Below are positions 7,468-13,861 of a stretch of DNA of 17,484 bases, one piece after another. The stretch covers positions 1-17,484 of the forward strand of contig CAJUSU010000026.1 of the NCBI GenBank assembly GCA_910589185.1. The letters are read 5' to 3'. Made by a program: the position numbers and the translations under genes. The stretch is from an uncultured Clostridia bacterium. Lineage in GTDB: Bacteria > Bacillota > Clostridia > TANB77 > CAG-508. A model generated the notes under the pieces. That model did not search any database. It worked only from the letters and a program-made list of their open reading frames with translations, and had not been told where the DNA came from. Numbering within the stretch: position 1 is the first letter of the stretch; each line of letters begins with the position of its first letter.

Positions 7468-7498
7468 GGGGAATGCAAGAAGGAAGGAAATTTCTTAA

Positions 7499-7531
7499 AC
7501 ACGCCCCGCAGAAATGCAGGGTGTGTGTTTT
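7499..7531 (+). terminator. Rho-independent terminator of the SpoIIID-like gene
   Basis: ACACGCCC pairs with GGGTGTGT, and inside it GCA pairs with TGC around a GAAA tetraloop, with a single C/A mismatch between the two stems. A T-run follows (GTTTT). It closes the small GC-richer unit 31 bases after its stop codon. Confidence 0.8.
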
Positions 7532-7563
7532 ATAAAAAGTTTCTGATTTCACTTGAAAAGTAA

Positions 7564-7592
7564 TTGAAAAATGTATTAAGCTTTGTTATAAT
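7564..7592 (+). promoter_or_regulatory. Sigma-A promoter of the toxin-antitoxin pair
   Basis: TTGAAA (7564-7569) and a consensus TATAAT (7587-7592) are separated by exactly 17 bases. Transcription would begin near 7599, about 25 bases before the antitoxin ATG. Confidence 0.75.
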
Positions 7593-7623
7593 AAACACAA
7601 ATATAAGAAAGGAGAGTAAAGCT

Positions 7624-7920
7624 ATGTCAGAATTACAGATACAAACAATTAAAGATGTTATTAAAATGATACCGAAGTTGAATCTAGAATGTTTGAATTC
7701 AGTTAAAAATTTGATGGAAAAGGCTATAGATGCAGAACTTTTGAAACTAGAGCCAACAGTAATATTGAAAAATATGGATATCACAGAAAAAGTAATGTAT
7801 TTAGATTATTTAACAGAAGATGAAGCAGTAAATAAAAAGGAAAGCGAAGAAGCTATTTTTATAGAAGAAATATTAAAAAGAGAGGGGCTGAACGTAGATG
7901 ATTTACAAGATAAGGATTAA
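7624..7920 (+). CDS. Putative antitoxin of a type II toxin-antitoxin pair
   Basis: A 98-residue acidic, helical protein beginning MSELQIQTIKDVIKMIP. The start at 7624 is chosen because AAAGGAG lies nine bases upstream; an in-frame extension to 7564 would run through the promoter and is rejected. I do not recognise a specific antitoxin family. The N-terminal 40 residues are probably helical, and the C-terminal part (EDEAVNKKESEEAIFIEEIL) is strongly acidic, as expected of a region that wraps a basic RelE-type toxin. Its last 23 bases overlap the toxin gene in another frame, the usual coupling in such operons. The promoter is just upstream, and autoregulation is likely by analogy. The antitoxin role rests mainly on context. 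Confidence 0.65.
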   Translation: MSELQIQTIKDVIKMIPKLNLECLNSVKNLMEKAIDAELLKLEPTVILKNMDITEKVMYLDYLTEDEAVNKKESEEAIFIEEILKREGLNVDDLQDKD

Positions 7921-8143
7921 ACCTAAAGCCCTCAAATTTATAGAAAAGCAGGATAAGACACAGAGAATACGAATTTATAAAGCAATTTATAACCTGCCTA
8001 ATGGAGATGTAAAAAAGCTGGCAGGTTGTAAAAATGAATATAGGTTACGAGTAGGAAACTACAGAATTATCTACGAATTGAATCAAAACGAATTAATTGT
8101 CATAGTTACAAGAGCCGACAATCAAGGGCAAATCTATAAATAA
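7898..8143 (+). CDS. RelE/ParE-family toxin
   Basis: An 81-residue basic protein with the compact RelE/ParE fold signature: IYKIRIKPKALKFIEKQDKTQRIRI at the N-terminus, then LAGCKNEYRLRVGNYRIIYEL and a final strand IVIVTRADNQGQIYK. The R-x-x-x-Y-R-I-I-Y block is characteristic. RelE members cut mRNA on the ribosome; ParE members target gyrase. The sequence alone does not settle which, although YRLRVGNYRIIY and the ending with Tyr-Lys look more RelE-like. The start overlaps the antitoxin end by 23 bases and has GAGAGGGG upstream. A weak terminator follows about 57 bases later, and mfd has its own promoter. Confidence 0.82.
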   Translation: MIYKIRIKPKALKFIEKQDKTQRIRIYKAIYNLPNGDVKKLAGCKNEYRLRVGNYRIIYELNQNELIVIVTRADNQGQIYK

Positions 8144-8200
8144 TTTTAATTTCTAAAAATTAATTTCTATAAAAAATCCAAACCAATAAGATTATATAGT

Positions 8201-8232
8201 ATTCTTAAATATAAGATTTAAGGAATTTTTTT
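8201..8232 (+). terminator. Terminator after the toxin gene
   Basis: ATTCTTAAA (8201-8209) pairs with TTTAAGGAAT (8217-8226) apart from one bulged base, and a run of seven T follows. The stem is AT-rich and weak, but the position between the toxin gene and the mfd promoter fits. Confidence 0.5.
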
Positions 8233-8252
8233 GTGTACTCTAAAATAAATTA

Positions 8253-8281
8253 TTGATAATTTTCTTTAAAAATGATATACT
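8253..8281 (+). promoter_or_regulatory. Sigma-A promoter of mfd
   Basis: TTGATA (8253-8258) and TATACT (8276-8281) are spaced by 17 bases. Start of transcription would be about 8288, 28 bases before the ATG. A small inverted repeat, ATACTT and AAGTAT (8277-8292), overlaps the -10 and the predicted start site. Confidence 0.65.
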
Positions 8282-8315
8282 TTTACAAGTATCAATAAAA
8301 TAGAAGGAAATTCAA

Positions 8316-11300
8316 ATGATACAAGAATTAATAAAAACAGAGAAATTTCAAGATGTAATAGATGAGATAAAAAAGAAAACAAGCCCGATAGCCTTATCGG
8401 GCTTAGTTGACGTAGAAAAAGTACATACTTTAGTAACATTATACCAAGAGTTAAGACAATCAATCTGTTTATTAACTTATAACGAAATACAGGCAAAAAA
8501 ATTATGCCAAGATATTGAAAAGTTTGGAGAAAAAGCATGGTATTTTCCGAAAAGAGAAGTTGCGGCGTATGACTATGTGGCACAAAGCAAGGATTTACCA
8601 TATGAAAGAATCGCAGTACTAAATCAAATGGTACTAGCTCAAAAAGAAAAAAGACCGATTATTGTAGTTACTACAATTGAAACCGTGATGCAAAATATGA
8701 TTTCAAAAAAAGAACTCTATCAAGATATGGTAGAGTTTACAGTTGGTAAGCCATATTCTTTAGAGAAACTAAAGAATACTTTGGTAGAGCTAGGATATGA
8801 ACGAAATGAATTAGTAGAAAATAAAGGACAATTTTCTATTCGCGGTGGTATTTTAGATGTAGGGCTCTCTGAAAATATTGGAGTGAGAATTGAGTTTTGG
8901 GGAGATGAAGTAGACTCTATTCGCTATTTTAAACTTGCTTCTCAAAGATCAACAGAAATGTTAAAGAGTATTATCATTTTTCCAGCACATGAATTGTTAG
9001 TAAAAGATGTGAAACAAGCTGTAAGCAAAATAAGAGAAAAGTACCCAGAAGAAAAAGAAGATATAGAACTAATTGAGCAAGGTATGTATAGCAGCAAAGT
9101 TGATAAATATTTTAATCAATTTTATGAACAGCAAGAAAACTTTTTAGATTATTTATCAAAAGAATATTTGCTTGTATTAGATGAAAACTCTAAAATAAGT
9201 CAAAGACAAGAAAATATTATTTTAGATAATAATCATTTGATAGATTCTTTAATTGAAAAAGAAAGATTTGTACCAGAAGCAATTCAAAATATGAGTAATT
9301 TTGAATATAACTTGGAGCAAAAACAAATACTATACTTAGAGCAAAATGACATTTTAAAGAATATGACAAAATTTCATTTTGATACTAGAGAAATTCATTT
9401 TCATAGTTTAGAACTAGAAATGTTACTTTCGGATTTGAAGATTTATCAGAAAGAAAAAAAGAAAGTTATTTTATTGACAGGAAATGAATTAAATAGCAAA
9501 AAGGTATGTGATATTTTAAAAGAACATGAGATGAACTACCGTTATGAGCCTAGTTGGCAGGAACAAACCACAGAGAATAAACAAGAGGTAGCAACAAAAT
9601 CAGGGAAAATTATTGTTACTTTAGGTGGCTTATCGAGTGGTTTTGAAAATGTAGATATTGGTTTAGTAGTTGTTAGTATGGAGGCTAGCTTTGAGGTACA
9701 ACCAAAAAGAAAGAAGTTGACGAATAGCTTTAAACAAGCAGAAAAAATAGTATTTGCAGACTTGAAACCAGGCGATTTTGTTGTTCATCAGACTCATGGT
9801 ATTGGGCAATTTGTAGGAGTTAATACTATTACAGCAGATGATGTAACGAAAGATTACATTAAAATTCAATATAGAAATGATGACATGCTTTATGTACCTA
9901 CTAATAACTTAGATACTGTTAGAAAGTATATTGGCGGTGGTGAATCTTCTAGCCCTAAATTAAATAAATTAGGAGGGAAGGAATGGAGTGCAACTACTAA
10001 TAAAGTTAAAAAGCATTTACAAGAAATTGCAAAAGACTTAGTAGAACTATATGCAAAAAGGCAAAAAATAAAAGGATATGCCTATGCACCAGATACACCT
10101 TGGCAAAGACAATTTGAAGATAGCTTCCCATATAGTGAGACAGAGGATCAACTAAGATGTATTGAAGAAGTGAAAAAAGACATGGAAAAGGATACTCCAA
10201 TGGATAGACTCCTTTGTGGAGACGTAGGATATGGAAAAACAGAGGTTGCCATTCGTGCTGCTTTTAAGGCTGTTATGGACCAAAAGCAAGTGGCATATTT
10301 AGTACCAACTACCATTTTAGCCAATCAACAATATGAGGAATTTAAAACGAGAATGGGTGAATTTGCGATGAAAGTAGAATTACTCAATCGTTTTAGAACC
10401 AAAAAAGAACAAAATGAAATTGTAAAAAAGCTAAAGTTAGGGGAAGTAGATGTTATAGTTGGAACACATAGATTATTAAGTCAAGATGTTATTTTCAAAG
10501 ATTTAGGATTACTCATTATAGATGAAGAGCACCGTTTTGGAGTAAAAGACAAAGAAAAAATTAAACAACTAAAAAATAATGTAGATGTATTAACTATGAC
10601 AGCAACACCAATTCCTAGAACTCTTCATATGTCTATTGTGGGAGTAAGAGATATGTCAGTTATCTATGAACCACCACAGAATAGAAAACCTGTACAGACT
10701 TATGTATTAGAATATGACAAAGAGGTAGTACAAGAAGCTATTACTAGAGAATTAGAAAGAGAAGGACAAATCTTTTATCTATATAACCAAGTAGAGGGAA
10801 TTGAGAAAAAAGCAGCGGAGATTTCTCATCTAGTTCCAGAGGCCAAAGTAGGATTTGCTCATGGTCAAATGTCTGGAAGAGAACTAGAAGAAATTATGGA
10901 AAGCTTTATCAAAAAAGAAATTAATGTATTGGTTTGCACTACTATTTTGGAATCAGGAATTGATATTCCAAATGCTAATACCATTATTGTAGAAAATGCA
11001 GATAGATTAGGATTAGCACAGCTATATCAAATTAGAGGAAGAGTAGGAAGAGGAGAAAAACAAGCTTATTCTTACATTATGTATCGAAGAGATAAGTTAT
11101 TATCAGAAGTAGCAGATAAGAGACTAAAAGCAATTAAAGAATTTACAGAGTTTGGCTCAGGCTTTAAAATTGCTATGCGTGATTTAGAAATTCGTGGAGC
11201 AGGAAGCATGCTTGGAGAGATGCAACATGGACATATGGAACAAGTAGGGTATGATACGTATTGTAAATTATTAGATGAAGTAATCAAAAATATGCAAGGC

Positions 11301-11756
11301 ATAGAAGTAAGAGAAGAACAAGATGTACAGATTGATTTATCTGTTTCTAGCTATATTCCCGATAGCTTTATTGACAATAGTAGTCAAAAGATTGAGATTT
11401 ATCAAAATATTGCTTTATGTAGAACAGAAGAAGATATTCAAAATGTAGTAGATGAAGTTATTGACCGTTATGGAAAACTACCAACAGAGTTAGAAAACTT
11501 ATTAGAAGTTGCAAGAATTAAAGAACTAGCGAGAGAAGTGGGGGCAACTAAGATTAGTCAAAGGTTAGAAAGTATTGTTTTTTATTTTACAAGAGAAGCT
11601 ATGACGCCAGAAAAAATGGAGAAGTTGTATGAGCAATATGGTATTGCCATTCGTTTTTCGAAGGGAATTGAGCCATATGTTACTTTCAAAGTTGGAAAAC
11701 GTACAGAAAAAGAGATTATCAGCAAGGTAAAAGAGTTTTTGAATTTATGTAGTTAG
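8316..11756 (+). CDS. mfd: Transcription-repair coupling factor Mfd
   Basis: The 1146-residue protein is a full-length Mfd, the ATP-driven translocase that removes RNA polymerase stalled at DNA damage and recruits UvrA. Its N-terminal third is the UvrB-homology region, with RGGILDVG and RIEFWGDEVDSIR. A CarD-like polymerase-interaction domain starts near residue 483 (GDFVVHQTHGIGQFVGV). The superfamily 2 motor shows Walker A GDVGYGKTE at 635-643, motif II DEEH at 736-739, TMTATPIPRTLHM, and the C-terminal helicase half with TTILESGIDIPNANT and QIRGRVGRG. The C-terminal domain (SSYIPDSFI, IDRYGKLP) binds UvrA. AGAAGGAAA is the ribosome site. It has its own promoter and is followed after 14 bases by an RNA methyltransferase gene, probably one operon. 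A strong hairpin lies within codons 22-30. Confidence 0.97.
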   Translation: MIQELIKTEKFQDVIDEIKKKTSPIALSGLVDVEKVHTLVTLYQELRQSICLLTYNEIQAKKLCQDIEKFGEKAWYFPKREVAAYDYVAQSKDLPYERIAVLNQMVLAQKEKRPIIVVTTIETVMQNMISKKELYQDMVEFTVGKPYSLEKLKNTLVELGYERNELVENKGQFSIRGGILDVGLSENIGVRIEFWGDEVDSIRYFKLASQRSTEMLKSIIIFPAHELLVKDVKQAVSKIREKYPEEKEDIELIEQGMYSSKVDKYFNQFYEQQENFLDYLSKEYLLVLDENSKISQRQENIILDNNHLIDSLIEKERFVPEAIQNMSNFEYNLEQKQILYLEQNDILKNMTKFHFDTREIHFHSLELEMLLSDLKIYQKEKKKVILLTGNELNSKKVCDILKEHEMNYRYEPSWQEQTTENKQEVATKSGKIIVTLGGLSSGFENVDIGLVVVSMEASFEVQPKRKKLTNSFKQAEKIVFADLKPGDFVVHQTHGIGQFVGVNTITADDVTKDYIKIQYRNDDMLYVPTNNLDTVRKYIGGGESSSPKLNKLGGKEWSATTNKVKKHLQEIAKDLVELYAKRQKIKGYAYAPDTPWQRQFEDSFPYSETEDQLRCIEEVKKDMEKDTPMDRLLCGDVGYGKTEVAIRAAFKAVMDQKQVAYLVPTTILANQQYEEFKTRMGEFAMKVELLNRFRTKKEQNEIVKKLKLGEVDVIVGTHRLLSQDVIFKDLGLLIIDEEHRFGVKDKEKIKQLKNNVDVLTMTATPIPRTLHMSIVGVRDMSVIYEPPQNRKPVQTYVLEYDKEVVQEAITRELEREGQIFYLYNQVEGIEKKAAEISHLVPEAKVGFAHGQMSGRELEEIMESFIKKEINVLVCTTILESGIDIPNANTIIVENADRLGLAQLYQIRGRVGRGEKQAYSYIMYRRDKLLSEVADKRLKAIKEFTEFGSGFKIAMRDLEIRGAGSMLGEMQHGHMEQVGYDTYCKLLDEVIKNMQGIEVREEQDVQIDLSVSSYIPDSFIDNSSQKIEIYQNIALCRTEEDIQNVVDEVIDRYGKLPTELENLLEVARIKELAREVGATKISQRLESIVFYFTREAMTPEKMEKLYEQYGIAIRFSKGIEPYVTFKVGKRTEKEIISKVKEFLNLCS

Positions 11757-11770
11757 ATAGGAGTGACAAA

Positions 11771-12563
11771 ATGCAAATTATTTCAAGTAAAGATAATGAG
11801 CAAATTAAATATATTAAAAAGTTAAAAGATAAGAAGTTTCGAGATGAAACAAAAGAATATTTAGTAGAAGGTATTAAACTAGTAAAAGAAGCAATTGAAG
11901 AAAATGTTACTATTAAAATGATAGTAGTTTGTGAAGATTGTGATAATGATGGAAGTATAGAACAAAGCCTTTTATATGAAATTGCTAAATATAGTTGTAT
12001 TTATGTTACTAAAAAACTATTTCAAAGTATTACAGATGTTGTCAATCCACAGGGGATTTTAGCAGTAGTAGAAAAAGGGGATAATAGCGAAAACATTGAT
12101 TATAATGAGGAAATTATTTTAGCTTTAGATGGAGTTCAAGACCCAGGAAATTTAGGAACGATTTTAAGAACTGCAGATAGCGCTGCTTTGAAGCAAATTA
12201 TTTTGACTGGGGATTGCGCAGACCCATATAATCCTAAAGTAGTACGTTCTACAATGGGAGCGATTTTTAGAATGAATATTATTACAACACAGAATTTGCA
12301 GAAAACTTTGCAAAATGTAAAAAGACATAAGTTTGAAATAATGGCCACTTCACTAGAGGAAAGCAAAAGTATCTATGAAGTCGATTATCGCAAAAAAGTA
12401 ATAGTAATTGGAAATGAGTCGAAGGGAGTTTCAAGGGAAATACAGAATATGGCAGATGTAAAAGTGAAAATTCCAATGCTTCGGAAAAACAGAAAGTTTA
12501 AATGCATCTGTTGCAGCTAGTATTATGATTTATGAATATGTTAGAAGAAAAATGTCGCACTAG
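11771..12563 (+). pseudogene. SpoU/TrmH-family RNA 2'-O-methyltransferase, frameshifted near the C-terminus
   Basis: The gene encodes an SpoU-class rRNA/tRNA ribose methyltransferase. An N-terminal substrate-binding domain (SSKDNEQIKYIKKLKDKKFRD, EYLVEGIKLV) is followed by the knotted SAM-binding domain: motif 1 LALDGVQDPGNLGTILRTAD near residues 117-136 and motif 2 VIVIGNESKGVS. Motif 3 is interrupted. The frame in phase from the ATG reads IPMLRKNRKFKCICCS and stops at 12520 (249 codons), whereas one base further the sequence gives GKTESLNASVAASIMIYEYV and ends at 12563. Deleting one base near 12480-12484 restores IPMLGKTESLNASVAAS, which forms the cofactor-binding knot. As written, the truncated protein would probably be inactive. 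It is either a recent mutation or a sequencing error. AGGAGTGA precedes the start; the operon partner is mfd. Confidence 0.85.
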
Positions 12564-12668
12564 GGGACGTTAAGTCAGCTGTGTGAAGCAAAGCGAACTA
12601 CAGATGATTTATGCGATGAAACGCAGTGAAATGTATAGTTTGTGCGACATGTGTCCCTCAGTGCGACA
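12553..12668 (+). repeat. Long form of the palindromic repeat (TGTCGCAC...GTGCGACA)
   Basis: It starts TGTCGCACTAGGGGACGTTA and ends GTTTGTGCGACATGTGTCCC then TCAGTGCGACA. The outer ends are mutual reverse complements. The two ends match the short element at 13808-13858 almost base for base, but here 65 extra bases (12573-12637) lie in the middle. A T-run on the minus strand (12548-12552) borders it, so it may act as a terminator for leftward transcripts. Its first bases supply the original stop codon of the RNA methyltransferase gene. Confidence 0.8.
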
Positions 12669-12671
12669 TAA

Positions 12672-12708
12672 AACCACCCCGTCAGCTAAGAAAGCTGACG
12701 GGGTGGTT
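12672..12708 (-). terminator. GC-rich terminator hairpin after the copper-amine-oxidase-N-like gene
   Basis: A perfect 15-bp stem, AACCACCCCGTCAGC with its complement, has a 7-base loop. On the minus strand it ends GGTTTTAT, a short T-run, about 50 bases beyond the stop codon of the minus-strand gene. Its GC content matches that gene and not the surrounding genome, so the two probably arrived together. Confidence 0.65.
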
Positions 12709-12754
12709 AGTTCTGTCAAGAACTAAAAACATACAAATTCGTGCAATTGAGAGA

Positions 12755-13642
12755 CTACCTTGAGTTCAGAAATACGGTAAAGACGTCACCATTATGGAAG
12801 TCGACAGTGTATCCAAAGGCTTCAGCGACGAAGCGAAGAGGAACCATAGTCCTTCCATTCAGCACCACGGGCTGAACATCCATGGTATAATATTTGCCGT
12901 TGAACAGGTAGCTGGTGCTACCAGGGTAGATATACATAGTGTCGTTTCCCTGGGTGATAACCGCACAGTTCTGCTTGGCGTCCCAATCTACTCTGAAGCC
13001 GAGCATTTCGGCAATGGTACGTACAGGCACCATTGTTCTGCCTGGAGCCATGATAATGGGCTGCTGATCAGGAAAATGGATAAGACGCCCATTCACCACA
13101 ACTTCAACCGGAGAGTTGCCATCATTGTTCAGATAGACCCGGTTGCCAGAAAAAATGGTGGTGCTGTATTTGGAGAAATCAATGTTCCAGTACTGATAGA
13201 TATCAGACATCGGTGTATAGATGCCATTGATATATACTTCAGGATATTTCCAATCTGTACCAGACCAATAATCTCCACAGCTGTTGTTCGTATCGGTGTA
13301 GATATAGAGGGTGTAGCAAAAATATTTGCCGTTGTCATAGCTGACCTTCAGGTGCGATTCATAGCCGAAGTCATTAACGTAGTCTTCGACAACAATACCG
13401 TCCCAGGGGTCGTATGCAATGACTGTGTCCTCTAATTCTCTGGGGAAGATCTTAAGCAGATCTTCGGACGTAGAAACCCGAACGCAGTTGTCGTCATCCA
13501 AATAGGCATCTACATCATCAACGAAGATGCCATCCACACTGATGGACACGAACTCGCAGTAGTAGGCGCTGGCGGTAATCGGCAAAGCCGAAACCATAAG
13601 GACAAGCGCCAAGAGGGTTGCTAAAAGTTGACGTTTTTTCAT
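12755..13642 (-). CDS. Secreted protein with copper amine oxidase N-terminal-type repeats
   Basis: A 295-residue exported protein. The signal peptide is MKKRQLLATLLALVLMVSAL with cleavage probable after TASA near residue 26. The C-terminal portion (about 175-290) is the Cu_amine_oxidN1-type module: VEVVVNGRLIHFPDQQPIIM, GRTMVPVRTIAEMLGFRVDW, then a second repeat VVLNGRTMVPLRFVAEAFGY. This module is common in Firmicutes surface proteins and carries no oxidase activity; a binding or wall-association role is usual. The middle (about 27-170) is acidic, Tyr- and Asp-rich and unrecognised (WSGTDWKYPEVYINGIYTP). The ribosome site is AGGAGG. The gene is much GC-richer than its neighbours (30 of 60 bases in 13021-13080) and sits between two copies of the same palindromic repeat, which suggests acquisition as a cassette. 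Confidence 0.82.
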   Translation of the reverse strand: MKKRQLLATLLALVLMVSALPITASAYYCEFVSISVDGIFVDDVDAYLDDDNCVRVSTSEDLLKIFPRELEDTVIAYDPWDGIVVEDYVNDFGYESHLKVSYDNGKYFCYTLYIYTDTNNSCGDYWSGTDWKYPEVYINGIYTPMSDIYQYWNIDFSKYSTTIFSGNRVYLNNDGNSPVEVVVNGRLIHFPDQQPIIMAPGRTMVPVRTIAEMLGFRVDWDAKQNCAVITQGNDTMYIYPGSTSYLFNGKYYTMDVQPVVLNGRTMVPLRFVAEAFGYTVDFHNGDVFTVFLNSR

Positions 13643-13729
13643 GGTGTAAAACCTCCTAAAATAATAAATGTGGATAGGAACTTGTATATTTAAACATATA
13701 AAAAGCCCGAAAGCCTTTCATATGGAATT

Positions 13730-13756
13730 TTAAATAATGTCAATGACATTATTTAA
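13730..13756. promoter_or_regulatory. 27-bp perfect AT-rich palindrome in the leader of the secreted protein gene
   Basis: TTAAATAATGTCA and TGACATTATTTAA flank a single A. It lies between the predicted minus-strand promoter (13775-13803) and the start codon at 13642, so it is either an operator near the transcription start or a leader hairpin. Confidence 0.45.
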
Positions 13757-13774
13757 TAAAAAGATATATGCTAT

Positions 13775-13803
13775 ATTATATCACGAATTGGCAAATAAAG
13801 CAA
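13775..13803 (-). promoter_or_regulatory. Candidate sigma-A promoter of the secreted protein gene
   Basis: On the minus strand TTGCTT and TATAAT are separated by 17 bases. The -10 is perfect and the -35 weak. The leader would be about 125 bases. The T-run just past the 13808 repeat overlaps this promoter's upstream edge, so the asnS terminator and this promoter abut. Confidence 0.55.
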
Positions 13804-13807
13804 AAAA

Positions 13808-13858
13808 TGTCGCACTTAGGGGCGTTAGTTTGTGCGACATGTGTTCCCAAGTACGACA
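13808..13858. repeat. Short form of the palindromic repeat; likely asnS terminator
   Basis: A 51-base element. TGTCGCAC and GTGCGACA bound the first 32 bases, with the core GGGGCGTTAGTTT. The outer end CCCAAGTACGACA pairs with TGTCGCACTTAGGG. It begins three bases after the asnS stop codon in asnS orientation and is followed there by TTTTTT (13802-13807), giving the stem-plus-T-run form of a rho-independent terminator. Confidence 0.8.
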
Positions 13859-13861
13859 TTT

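Noticed and set aside
12794..13435. Plus-strand open frame of 213 codons antisense to the secreted protein gene
   Set aside because: The minus-strand frame has a signal peptide, ribosome site and recognised repeats; the plus frame has no ribosome site and no recognisable domain, and reflects the GC-richer composition.
13701..13718. Attenuator hairpin AAGCCCGAAAGCCTT in the leader of the secreted protein gene
   Set aside because: Only a few pairs form and one central position is mismatched; too weak despite the T-run.
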